29,847 nucleotides of DNA from Acetobacteraceae bacterium (GTDB lineage Bacteria; Pseudomonadota; Alphaproteobacteria; Acetobacterales; Acetobacteraceae): the NCBI GenBank assembly GCA_003133265.1, contig PKWQ01000100.1, forward strand, positions 304 to 30,150, read 5' to 3'. Numbering within the stretch: position 1 is the first letter of the stretch; each line of letters starts with the position of its first letter. The notes under the pieces are model-generated. The model did no database searches and was not told the origin of the DNA. It saw nothing but the letters and a program-made list of their open reading frames with translations. The translations under genes and the position numbers were made by a program. Of this stretch, positions 1 to 7,834 are shown piece after piece.

Positions 1-519
1 GAATTCTCCGGCGGTCAGCGTCAGCGCGTGTCGATTGCCCGTGCGTTGGCGCTGGAGCCGGAACTGGTGGTGGCGGACGAACCGGTATCGGCGCTCGACG
101 TGAACGTTCAAGCCCAGGTGCTGAACCTTATGCTGGATCTGCGCGAACGGCTCGGCCTGTCCTACCTGTTCATAGCGCATGACCTTGCGGTTGTGCGCTC
201 GTTCTGCGATCGCGTGGCAGTGATGTATCTCGGCCGTTTCGTCGAGGAGGGACCGGCGATCGAGGTGCTGTCGCACCCGATGCACCCCTACACGGTTGCG
301 CTGACAAGCGCGGTACTCGAGCCCGGGCGCAAGCGCGTGGTGCTCGGCGGTGAACCGCCATCGACGCTGATGCTGCCGAGCGGCTGCGCCTTTCGCGCGC
401 GCTGCCCGGTGGCACGCGCGGCCTGTGCGAAGCCGCTGTCGCTGGCTGAACTCGTACCCGGCCGGCGTGTTGCCTGCCATTTTTCCGGATCGTTTACTGT
501 TCAGGAGAGCTTGCGATGA
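1..519 (+). CDS. Peptide/oligopeptide ABC transporter ATP-binding protein, OppF/DppF type (3' part only)
   Basis: The reading frame is open from base 1, so the 5' part lies outside the window. The visible 172 residues begin at the ABC signature (EFSGGQRQR) and continue into Walker B (LVVADEPVSALDV), the switch His (FIAHDLAVV) and the C-terminal oligopeptide-transporter extension with its spaced Cys residues (CAFRARCPVARAAC). Walker A is missing only because of the window edge. In the family this subunit hydrolyses ATP on the cytoplasmic face and powers uptake of peptides or other solutes. It overlaps the next gene by ATGA (516-519), so the importer and the CoA-transferase are probably co-translated, which suggests that the solute feeds the CoA pathway downstream. 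It is distinct from the OppF at 20127-21095. Confidence 0.93.
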   Translation, partial: EFSGGQRQRVSIARALALEPELVVADEPVSALDVNVQAQVLNLMLDLRERLGLSYLFIAHDLAVVRSFCDRVAVMYLGRFVEEGPAIEVLSHPMHPYTVALTSAVLEPGRKRVVLGGEPPSTLMLPSGCAFRARCPVARAACAKPLSLAELVPGRRVACHFSGSFTVQESLR

Positions 520-2069
520 TACGCATGACCGCCGCCCAGGCTGCCGCGCTGGTGCGCGATAAAGACACGCTGCTGATCGGCGGCTCCGGCGGCGGGCACG
601 CCGTGCCGGATGCTCTTCTGGCGGCGCTCGGCGATCGCTACCGTGAGACCGGCCAGCCGCGCGCCCTGACCATCGTGCATCCGGTCGGGCTCGGCGACGG
701 CAAGACGCGCGGGGCGGGACATCTGGCGCAGGAGGGGCTGCTGAAACGCGCGGTCGCAGGCACGTTCGTCAACAGTCCCGGCATCGCGCGGCTGGCGCTG
801 GACGAGAAGATCGAGGCTTACACGATGCCGCAGGGCGCGATGTCGCAACTTATGCGCGAGATGGCGGCCGGACGGCCCGGACTGATGACCAAGGTAGGAC
901 TGCATACTTTCGTCGATCCCAGACTGGGCGGTGCCCGGCAGAGTCGGATGGCAACAGCGGATTTGGTTGAGAACGTGCAATTCCGCGGGGAGGAATATCT
1001 GTTCTACAAGTCCTTTCATGTGGATGTAGCCCTCGTGCGTGGCTCGGCGGCAGACGAGGACGGCAATATCTCGATGGAGCATGAGGCGGTGACGCTGGAA
1101 ATGCTGTCGATGGCGCAGGCGGCGCGGCGGTGCGGCGGACTTGTCGTGGCGCAGGTCAAGCGCATCGTGCCACGCGGAAGCCTGCATCCGAAGATGGTGA
1201 AGATTCCCGGCATCATGGTCGATGTCCTGGTCGTCGATCCAGATCAGTGGCAGACCTATGAGACGCAGGACAGTGCGGCCCATTCGGGGCATTTGCACGT
1301 CGAACTGTCGGACGTTCCGCGTCTGCCCGCAGGCGCACGCCGGGTGGTGGCGCGGCGCGCGGCACTGGAGTTGTTCGAGGGTGCGATCTGCAATCTGGGC
1401 TCCGGCATCTCGACGGGCATTGCCAATGTCGCCGCCGAGGAGGGCGTGCTGGCACGGGTCTGCCTGACCAACGAGCAGGGCAATATCGGCGGCGCGCCGG
1501 CCAGCGGCAATGAGGCGGGAGCATCCCGCTCGCCGGATGCACAGATCGATCAGCCTTACCAGTTCGATTTCTACGACGGCGGCGGTCTCGATCTGGCGTT
1601 TCTGTCCTTCGCGGAATTCGATGCAGCGGGTGACGTCAATGTCTCCCGCTTCGGCGGGCGTATCGTTGGCCCGGGCGGTTTCATCAATATCAGCCAGGGC
1701 GCGCGCAAGGTCGTGTTCGGGGGTACGCTGACGGCCAACGGTGCAGCCAAGGCGGTAGCGCAGGTTGAACAGATCACGTTCTCCGGCCGCCATGCGTACG
1801 AATGTGGCCAGCCGGTTCTTTACGCGACAGAGCGCGCGGTGTTCCGGCTCGGCGCCGAGGGCCCCGAATTGATCGAGATCGCGGCCGGAGCGGATCTATA
1901 GGCCGACGTGCTCAACGCGATGGGTTTCCGTCCGCGTGTCTCTCCCGATCTGAAGCTGATGGATGCTGCGTTGTTTGGCGATGGTCCGATGGGGCTCTCC
2001 ACGCGGCTGCCGCCTCATCCGCCGCGCGCCGCGTTGGCGCGCCTACAACTCGCGGAGGCCGCGCAATGA
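516..2069 (+). pseudogene. Acyl-CoA:acetate/3-ketoacid CoA-transferase, single-chain, interrupted by an in-frame TAG
   Basis: Family I CoA-transferase with alpha and beta halves in one chain (about 520 residues is usual). These enzymes move CoA between carboxylic acids through a glutamyl-CoA intermediate. The likely catalytic Glu is residue 320, in NEQGNIGG, followed by the Gly-rich GGAPASG. An AGGAG box at 503-507 supports the ATG at 516. Translation stops at TAG 1899-1901 (codon 462), but the same frame continues with the usual C-terminus (ADVLNAMGFRPRVSPDLKLM) to TGA 2067-2069, where it overlaps the MaoC start by ATGA. Full length with readthrough would be 517 residues, matching the family. 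Relatives typically carry Glu-Arg where TAG-Ala stands, so GAG to TAG is the simplest change. A truncated 461-residue product, readthrough or a base-call error are alternatives. Confidence 0.85.
1899..1901 (+). other. In-frame amber codon inside the CoA-transferase
   Basis: The TAG sits between the GADL residues and ADVL, in the middle of a segment that is conserved in the family. No frame change is needed to continue for another 55 codons. TAG is also the genuine stop of several intact genes here (6303-6305, 7344-7346, 26650-26652), so general reassignment of TAG is unlikely. Confidence 0.85.
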
Positions 2070-2509
2070 GCGCTGCACATCGTACCTTCCTGTTACCGGG
2101 CGAACAGGTAGAATTCGAAAAGACAATCACCGCCGCCGATGTTGACATGTTCGCGAAGATCACCGGCGACTACGATCCGGTGCATGTCGATGGGGCATAT
2201 GCCGCGAAGACCGCGTTCGGGCGGCGCATCGCGCATGGCGCGCTGGTGATGGGGCTCCTGTCGGCGGCATCCGCGACCATCTCGCGCTGGTCGGTCGAAC
2301 GTGGCGCCGCCGGCACGCCGGTCTCGGCCGGATACGACCGTATCCGCTTCGTCCGTCCGGTGTTCATCGGGGGCACACTGACCGCGCGCTATGTGGTTGA
2401 GGAAGTCGACGACGCGGCTGGCAGGACGCGCAGCCGCCTCGAAATCACCAACCAAGACAGCGCGGTATGCCTGGTGGGGACCCATATCCTCGCCTGGGTG
2501 GTTGCGTAG
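2066..2509 (+). CDS. MaoC-like (R)-specific enoyl-CoA hydratase/dehydratase
   Basis: A 147-residue single hot-dog-fold protein of the MaoC family, which hydrates trans-2-enoyl-CoA to (R)-3-hydroxyacyl-CoA or dehydrates in reverse. The hydratase-2 motif is present as ITGDYDPVHVD, with the catalytic pair Asp35 and His40, followed by FGRRIAHG. The ATG at 2066 is chosen because GGAGG at 2054-2058 lies 7 bases upstream and because it overlaps the stop of the full CoA-transferase frame. A longer in-frame extension upstream only reads through CoA-transferase sequence. It is followed after 10 bases by the acyl-CoA dehydrogenase. Position in the operon fits beta-oxidation-like processing of a CoA thioester; the substrate is unknown. 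Confidence 0.9.
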   Translation: MSAAHRTFLLPGEQVEFEKTITAADVDMFAKITGDYDPVHVDGAYAAKTAFGRRIAHGALVMGLLSAASATISRWSVERGAAGTPVSAGYDRIRFVRPVFIGGTLTARYVVEEVDDAAGRTRSRLEITNQDSAVCLVGTHILAWVVA

Positions 2510-2519
2510 GGGGAATGCG

Positions 2520-3657
2520 ATGCGCCTGAGTGCGATCCATGAGGAAATCCGCGATGTCACCAGAAGATTCGCAGCCGAGGTGATCCACCCGGCGGCGGAG
2601 GCGCTCGACCGTGACGAAACTTATCCGAACCGAGATCTATGCGCAGATGGCGGAACTCGGCCTGTTCGGTATCACCGTGCCGACTGAGCTCAGCGGGGCA
2701 GGCATGGACGTGCTGAGTTACGCCGTGGCGATGGAGGAGTTGTCGCGGGGCCATTCCTCGGTTGCCGACCAGTGCGGGCTGTACGAACTGATCGCCACGC
2801 TGTTGTCAACACACGGCACGCCCCCGCAGCAGCAGCAATGGCTGACTCGGCTGCTGCGTTTTGAGTTGCGTCCAGCTTATTGTATCACCGAGGCGGAGGC
2901 GGCCAGCGATGTGGCGGGGGCGAAGACCTCGGCAGAGAAAAATGCTGATGGCTGGCTGTTGTCGGGATCGAAGTTGTGGATTCACAATGCGCCGGTCGCG
3001 GATGTCGGCTTCGTGCTGGCCCGCACCGACAAGGATGCCGGCAAGCGTGGGATGAGCATCTTCATCGTCGCTCTGAACGCGAAAGGTGTCACGCGTGGGC
3101 CAAAGGAACACAAAATGGGCCAGCGTGCGTCGCAGGTCGGGGCGCTGCATTTCGACGCGGTGCAGTTGCCGCCTGACGCGCTGCTCGGGGTCGCGGGACG
3201 GGGCTTTCACATGATGATGAGCGTGCTGGATAAGGGCCGCATCGGCATTGCCGCATTGGCCGTCGGAATCGCGCGGGCGGGACTGGAGGCGGCAGTGGAG
3301 TATGCGCGGACGCGGCGGCAGTTCGGCCGCCCGATTGCCGACAACCAGGGTTTGCAGTGGATTCTTGCCGATATGGCCAAAGACATCACTGCGGCGCGGC
3401 TGTTGGTGTATGACGCGGCAATGATCATGGATGACGGGCGTTCGGCTACCAGGGCTTGTTCGATGGCCAAGTGCTTCGCCTCCGACATCGCCGTCGCGCA
3501 CAGTGCGAACGCGGTGCAGGTGTTCGGCGGCAGCGGCTATATTCGTGGCTTCGAGGTGGAGCGGCTATACCGCGATGCCAAGATCACACTGATCTATGAA
3601 GGCACCAACCAGATTCAGCGCACGATTATTTCCCGTGAACTGCTGGCCGCCGATTAG
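2520..3657 (+). pseudogene. Acyl-CoA dehydrogenase, broken by a +1 frameshift near 2631
   Basis: Two overlapping frames together give one normal acyl-CoA dehydrogenase of about 378 residues. The first 36-37 codons (MRLSAIHEEIRDVTRRF to DETYP) run in one frame from ATG 2520, behind a strong AGGGGG box. From about 2632 the protein continues one base later as EIYAQMAELGLFGITVP to the stop at 3657. Removing one C of the AACC at 2628-2631 restores a continuous protein. The remainder looks functional: the FAD-site segment CITEAEAASD, the arginine-rich R-R-Q-F-G segment, and the catalytic Glu in YEGTNQIQ (codon 3598-3600). The family oxidises acyl-CoA to 2-enoyl-CoA and passes electrons to ETF. A start at GTG 2611 would lose the first helices. 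A sequencing error remains possible. Confidence 0.85.
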
Positions 3658-3678
3658 CCGTCGAGGAAAGGTTACGTC

Positions 3679-4839
3679 ATGCCCTATATAGACTTGCCGA
3701 CGCCGCAGGGTCGGCTTGAGGCCTATAGCCTGGTCGGTATCCCGCTCGCTGTGGCGCCGCCCGACAAGGCGTTTAACCGCGTCGTCTACGCAGCTGCGCA
3801 TGTGGTGGCGGACCCGTTCGCGGCAACCGAGCCGAGCGGGCTGGCGGCAATCGATTGGGGGCGCACCATCGCCTATCGGCGCCATTTGCTGGGGTTGGGG
3901 CTGGGCGTCGCGGAGGCGATGGACACCGCGCAACGCGGCATGGGGCTGGGCTGGGCGGAGGCGCTGGAACTGATCGGGCGCACGCTGGCGGAGACCCGCG
4001 ACATCGACGGCGCTCTGATTGCATCTGGCTGCGGAACCGACCATCTGGCACCGGCCGATGCGACAACGATCGAGGACGTGGTGCGGGCCTATGACCAGCA
4101 GATGAACGCCATCCAGAAGCTGGGTGGATCATTGATCCTGATGGCGAGCCGGGCGCTGGTGCGTGTGGCGGCGGGACCGGAGGATTACCGGCAGGTTTAC
4201 CGGCGCGTTCTCGCCAATGCCGAGCGCAAGGTGGTGCTGCACTGGCTCGGCGACATGTTCGACCCGCAATTGTCCGGATACTGGGGCGCGCCGGATTTCG
4301 ACACCGCGCTGACGGTATGCTGCGACATCATCGGGGAAAACCATGGCCGGATCGATGGGATAAAGGTTTCACTGCTGGACGACGCCAAGGAGATCCGCAT
4401 GCGACGGATGCTGCCGGCGGGCGTCAAAATGTACACAGGCGACGATTTCAACTATCCGGCACTGATCGAGGGCGATGCCCAGGGGTTCTCTCACGCGCTG
4501 CTGGGTATCTTCGACCCGATCGCGCCAGCCGCGTCCGCGGCCTTGGCCGCGCTGGCGGCCGGCGAGCGGCAGCGTTTTCACGACATCCTGGACCCGACGG
4601 TGGCGCTGTCACGGCTGATCTTCCGGGCGCCGACGCAGTACTACAAAACCGGGGTGGTGTTCCTGGCATACCTCAATGGGCACCAGGATCATTTCGTGAT
4701 GGTCGGCGGGCAGCAGGCGATGCGGCCGCTGCCGTATTTCACCGCGATCTTCAAGCTTGCGGACCAGGCTGGGCTGCTCGGCGATCCCTATGATGCCGCG
4801 GCGCGAATGCGGCGCTTCCTCGGCCTCTATGGGCTATGA
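3679..4839 (+). CDS. DUF993 family protein (dihydrodipicolinate-synthase-like TIM barrel)
   Basis: A 386-residue intact protein recognised as DUF993 from the conserved blocks FNRVVYAAAHVVADPF, AYRRHLLGLGLGVAEAMDTA, ASGCGTDHL, LHWLGDMFDP, KMYTGDDFNYP and FKLADQAGLL. DUF993 belongs to the class I aldolase/DHDPS superfamily; Lys229 in DGIKVSLLD sits where a Schiff-base Lys is expected, but this assignment is inferred. The reaction is not established. Relatives, as I recall them, often sit beside sugar or polyol catabolic genes; here the neighbours are CoA enzymes. The start at 3679 follows AGGAAAGG. It is the last gene of the plus-strand operon and faces the minus-strand flavoprotein 55 bases away. 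No terminator-like stem is obvious between them. Confidence 0.85.
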   Translation: MPYIDLPTPQGRLEAYSLVGIPLAVAPPDKAFNRVVYAAAHVVADPFAATEPSGLAAIDWGRTIAYRRHLLGLGLGVAEAMDTAQRGMGLGWAEALELIGRTLAETRDIDGALIASGCGTDHLAPADATTIEDVVRAYDQQMNAIQKLGGSLILMASRALVRVAAGPEDYRQVYRRVLANAERKVVLHWLGDMFDPQLSGYWGAPDFDTALTVCCDIIGENHGRIDGIKVSLLDDAKEIRMRRMLPAGVKMYTGDDFNYPALIEGDAQGFSHALLGIFDPIAPAASAALAALAAGERQRFHDILDPTVALSRLIFRAPTQYYKTGVVFLAYLNGHQDHFVMVGGQQAMRPLPYFTAIFKLADQAGLLGDPYDAAARMRRFLGLYGL

Positions 4840-4894
4840 GGCCTTGGTCCCTGTTCGATCCAGATCGCAACGCTTGGCCATTCCAGCCGATCTG

Positions 4895-6286
4895 CTAGCG
4901 TCTTCTTGCATTGCTGGCGGCGGATTCTCCGGCGATACGGCCGGTCACCAGGGCGGTCGCCAGCCCACCTATATATCCGCCCGTGCTGATCCCGCCGACA
5001 TCGCATCCCGCGGCATAGAGATTGGGCATTGCGGTCAAGCGAAGCTCGGACATGTCCGCTCTCACCAGCGACAAATTCGACGTCGTCGCCGCGCGTCGGA
5101 GCACCCGCATATCGAGATCGGTTTGCAGGCCGCCACAGGTAAAGGTGATGCCCGCGCGCATAACCATAGCCGTGAAGGGCGCAATCTTGATGGGCCATGC
5201 ATTTTTCGATCGCGGGGGCAACAACCCACCGAACGCGTCGCTTTGGACTGCTGAATTGTATTCTTGCAGTGAGTGAAGGGCGACATCTGGCGGTACCCCC
5301 CATGCTCGCAGTCCCTCCGCAAGCAATGCGAGCGTCGGAGCCTCGATAATCGGCGCACCGGAATCGCGTGCCCGTTCGATGGCGACCTTTGCAAGAATGC
5401 CAAGAGGTCCGGGCGTGTTCGCAATCGTCGCGTCAACGATATAGATGGCGGTCGCCTGTGGCTGTGTTGCGATGGCCAGATTCAGAGCTTCTTCGCCAGT
5501 GCCGGCCGATTCGTCGACGAACCGTTTTCCATTCAAGTTGAGGGCCACGGCCATCGGGCCGTAGCGCTGCGTTACGTTGAGGAATTCGAACTGGTTGAAT
5601 CGCGCGGGCGGCGCCGGTAGCGCGTGGCCGTAGAATTTGTCCATGTGCGGCGTTACCGCAGCGCCGATCTCCGTCGCAGAAAGAAAGGCATCGCCCGTGC
5701 TCCATGGATTGGCGCGCAAATATATGCGGTCCGCGTGTGGCGTGATGTGGCGGCTAACGAGTTCGGCATTCCCCTGGAAGCCACCCGTGGCCAAGATTAC
5801 CGACCCAGCCGTGATTTCAACCGCCCCATGTTCATCGAATGCGACAATTCCGGTCACGTCACCATTCGTGGACAGCAAGGTCTGCAGACCGGTTTGAAAC
5901 AGGATCCGTCCACCCAACTCGGCGACCCGTTTTACCAAGGCGGGCGCCATCTGCGCGGGATTGGCCATCCGGCCACGACCGAACGACTGAAACTCCATTT
6001 CCGGCTCTAGATCGATTCCCCGCTTTTGCAGCCAGTCGTGCGAGCCTGTCAGACGATCGACGACAATATCCTGAAGAGCCGCGTTACCGTCGGGAACTTC
6101 GTGTCGCAGTTGCGCCTTATCGGTAAAAGTCCAGATGAGACCATGAGATAACCACATCGAGCCGCCGGAACGCGACCCCTTCTCGATGACGAGAACGGTC
6201 GCGCCGGCTTCGAGGGCAGCGACGGCAGCGCAGAGGCCGGCCATGCCAGCGCCGGCGATACATATGTCTGCTTCTTCCTGCCTCAT
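4895..6286 (-). CDS. FAD-dependent oxidoreductase, fumarate reductase/KstD-like flavoprotein
   Basis: A 463-residue flavoprotein. The N-terminal dinucleotide fold is visible (ADICIAGAGMAGLCAA, then VLVIEKG with the ribose-binding Glu), followed by ATGGFQGN, NGKRFVDES and a C-terminal FAD loop (YAAGCDVGGISTGGYIGG). Members reduce or desaturate C=C bonds next to a carbonyl or carboxyl group (fumarate reductase, 3-ketosteroid dehydrogenase and relatives). ATG 6286 is preferred over the longer frame because AGGGAG (6297-6302) lies 10 bases upstream and the longer version would overlap the DapA-like gene. It is the last gene of the crotonase/AroQ-like/DapA-like operon, 16 bases after the previous stop. 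No signal peptide is seen, so it should act in the cytoplasm. The substrate cannot be read from the sequence. Confidence 0.88.
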   Translation of the reverse strand: MRQEEADICIAGAGMAGLCAAVAALEAGATVLVIEKGSRSGGSMWLSHGLIWTFTDKAQLRHEVPDGNAALQDIVVDRLTGSHDWLQKRGIDLEPEMEFQSFGRGRMANPAQMAPALVKRVAELGGRILFQTGLQTLLSTNGDVTGIVAFDEHGAVEITAGSVILATGGFQGNAELVSRHITPHADRIYLRANPWSTGDAFLSATEIGAAVTPHMDKFYGHALPAPPARFNQFEFLNVTQRYGPMAVALNLNGKRFVDESAGTGEEALNLAIATQPQATAIYIVDATIANTPGPLGILAKVAIERARDSGAPIIEAPTLALLAEGLRAWGVPPDVALHSLQEYNSAVQSDAFGGLLPPRSKNAWPIKIAPFTAMVMRAGITFTCGGLQTDLDMRVLRRAATTSNLSLVRADMSELRLTAMPNLYAAGCDVGGISTGGYIGGLATALVTGRIAGESAASNARRR

Positions 6287-6302
6287 CGCGAGGCGGCTCC
6301 CT

Positions 6303-7268
6303 CTACTCGGCCGCAAGCGCGGCGGCTCCTTCCGGCAGGATGTTGGCCTGGCGCAGCGCCTGTTCGAGCCGGGCAATCTCGCTATCGCTCAGCTTGCACA
6401 AAGGCGGGCGGACCACGGCATTGTCGACGCGGCCCAGAATGCGCAGGCACTCCTTCATGCGGTTGTGCATGTCAAGAAAGGGCGGTGCGTAGAATACCTG
6501 CGCCAGCGGGTAGATCCGGTCGTTGATCTGCTGCGCAAGAGCGAGATTCTTGGCCTGAACCGCCTCGAAAAGTTCGACCTGCAATTCCGGAATGACACTG
6601 CCGGCACCCGATAGGAGGCCATTCGCGCCCATCACCAGCGAACTCATCAGCCACGCACTGTGCGTGGTCAACACCGTGACCGGCCGCGGCAGCGTCTGGA
6701 ACGTACGGGTATGCCGCTCATGCAACATCGGATCGGCCGACCAGTCCTTGATTGCCTTGATCGAAGGCACTTCCTCGAACAAGCGGAGCAGGGTCTCGAA
6801 CGGATAACCGAGCGCGCTCGCCATCGGATACTGAAACACGATGATCGGCAGGTCGGTTGCATCCGCAATGCGCCGGAAATGGGTCAGTGCCATTTCGGGA
6901 CGCAACTGGCCGCCCATGGTCATGCTCTGCGGTGGAAATACCAGAAGCGCGGATGCGCCGCCCTGATCGGCCATGTTCGCGATCCTGGCGGCCTCCTGGC
7001 TGCCGTCCGCGTAGACGCCGTTGATCAGCGGCAATTCATCCCCGACCTCCTCGACGGAGATACGAAGTATGTGCCTTTGTTCCTCGAAGGTGCAGGCATG
7101 GACCTCCGACGCGTGCCCGTTGACGGTAATGGCGGAAATTCCCCGCGTTCGCCCGACGTGCGAGAGATGGCGGCGGGTATTCCTATCGTCGATCGACAGA
7201 TCCTCGTTGAAAGCCAGCAGCGTCGCGGGAATGACCCCCGCCGGCTGATAATTGCTGAATCGAGCCAT
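6303..7268 (-). CDS. DapA/NanA-family class I aldolase or lyase
   Basis: A 321-residue member of the dihydrodipicolinate synthase/N-acetylneuraminate lyase superfamily, whose enzymes form a Schiff base with a keto acid and make or break a C-C bond or dehydrate it. Lys174 in IKAIKDWSAD is the expected Schiff-base residue. The usual GTTGE loop is replaced by NGHASE, and the usual catalytic Tyr of strand 5 appears as Phe145 with Tyr147 two residues on (IIVFQYP). True lysine-biosynthesis DapA is therefore unlikely; a catabolic member is more likely. The start at 7268 follows AAAGGAGAA. It lies 75 bases after the AroQ-like gene, in a gap that can form a long bulged stem. Confidence 0.9.
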   Translation of the reverse strand: MARFSNYQPAGVIPATLLAFNEDLSIDDRNTRRHLSHVGRTRGISAITVNGHASEVHACTFEEQRHILRISVEEVGDELPLINGVYADGSQEAARIANMADQGGASALLVFPPQSMTMGGQLRPEMALTHFRRIADATDLPIIVFQYPMASALGYPFETLLRLFEEVPSIKAIKDWSADPMLHERHTRTFQTLPRPVTVLTTHSAWLMSSLVMGANGLLSGAGSVIPELQVELFEAVQAKNLALAQQINDRIYPLAQVFYAPPFLDMHNRMKECLRILGRVDNAVVRPPLCKLSDSEIARLEQALRQANILPEGAAALAAE

Positions 7269-7288
7269 GCTCGTTCTCCTTTGAAGCT

Positions 7289-7337
7289 ATCGAGGTGGAA
7301 CCGCCAATCAAGACTGCATTCGCCTGAGTTCCTCGAT
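7289..7337 (-). other. Intercistronic inverted repeat between AroQ-like and DapA-like genes
   Basis: ATCGA (7289-7293) plus GGAAC (7297-7301) can pair with GTTCC (7328-7332) plus TCGAT (7333-7337), leaving a three-base bulge and a 26-base loop. It could modulate mRNA processing between the genes. The large loop makes this weak. Confidence 0.25.
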
Positions 7338-7343
7338 GCAAGT

Positions 7344-7796
7344 CTAGCGTTTCTCGGTGCCGGTGTCTTCCGCCGCCACGTCGAGAGCGGTGTCGATCGC
7401 CCGGAAGTAGGTCTGCACGCCAAATCCCATCAAAACGCCACGGGCCGCCGAAGCGGTGACCGAATGAACGCTTCGCGCATAATGGTTCGTCATGTGCAAT
7501 TCTACGACAGGAATCGAAATACCTTTCATGCAATCCCGCAATGCGTAGCCGGAATACGAGAACCCGCCTGGATTCATCACGATGACATTGATGCCGCGCT
7601 CGGTGGCACCATAGAAGTGCTCGATCGCCTCGCCTTCATGGTTGGTGTAAACGATCTCGAGGCCGAACTTGCGTTTTTTGGCGTAGGCTTGGAGCATGCT
7701 GTCCAGAGCGGCGGCCGTTGTTGTGCCGTAGAACTCCGGCTCGCGCTTTCCGAGCCAGTTCATATTGGCTCCTTGCAGGAGCAGCATCTTGACCAT
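7344..7796 (-). CDS. Type II 3-dehydroquinate dehydratase-like protein (divergent AroQ paralogue)
   Basis: A 150-residue protein with the flavodoxin-like fold of type II dehydroquinases. The catalytic set is present at Arg18 and Tyr23 (GKREPEFYG), Asn75 (NPGGFS), His101 and Arg108 (ELHMTNHYAR). Other signature positions differ: GPNLN is GANMN, the AYSHTS-type segment is GFSYSG, and the EPFRHHS lid after Arg108 is SVHSVTA. Known members dehydrate 3-dehydroquinate to 3-dehydroshikimate in shikimate synthesis or quinate catabolism. The changed substrate-contact residues and the CoA/FAD neighbourhood suggest a related hydroaromatic substrate rather than housekeeping AroQ. ATG 7796 is chosen over the longer frame because GGAGGG lies just upstream. 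The crotonase gene ends 38 bases before it. Confidence 0.85.
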   Translation of the reverse strand: MVKMLLLQGANMNWLGKREPEFYGTTTAAALDSMLQAYAKKRKFGLEIVYTNHEGEAIEHFYGATERGINVIVMNPGGFSYSGYALRDCMKGISIPVVELHMTNHYARSVHSVTASAARGVLMGFGVQTYFRAIDTALDVAAEDTGTEKR

Positions 7797-7834
7797 TGTC
7801 ACCCTCCGATCTTCGAGTGTCGTCGTCGTTGCGA

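Noticed and set aside
501..1793. Long minus-strand open frame (430 codons) opposite the CoA-transferase
   Set aside because: It mirrors a clear CoA-transferase frame, has no recognisable domain, and long antisense frames are expected in GC-rich DNA.
4840..4894. Terminator between the convergent DUF993 and flavoprotein genes
   Set aside because: Only scattered short complementary words are visible; no stable stem or T-run.
7344..7796. Housekeeping shikimate-pathway aroQ
   Set aside because: Changed substrate-contact residues and a catabolic operon context argue against it, so no gene symbol was given.
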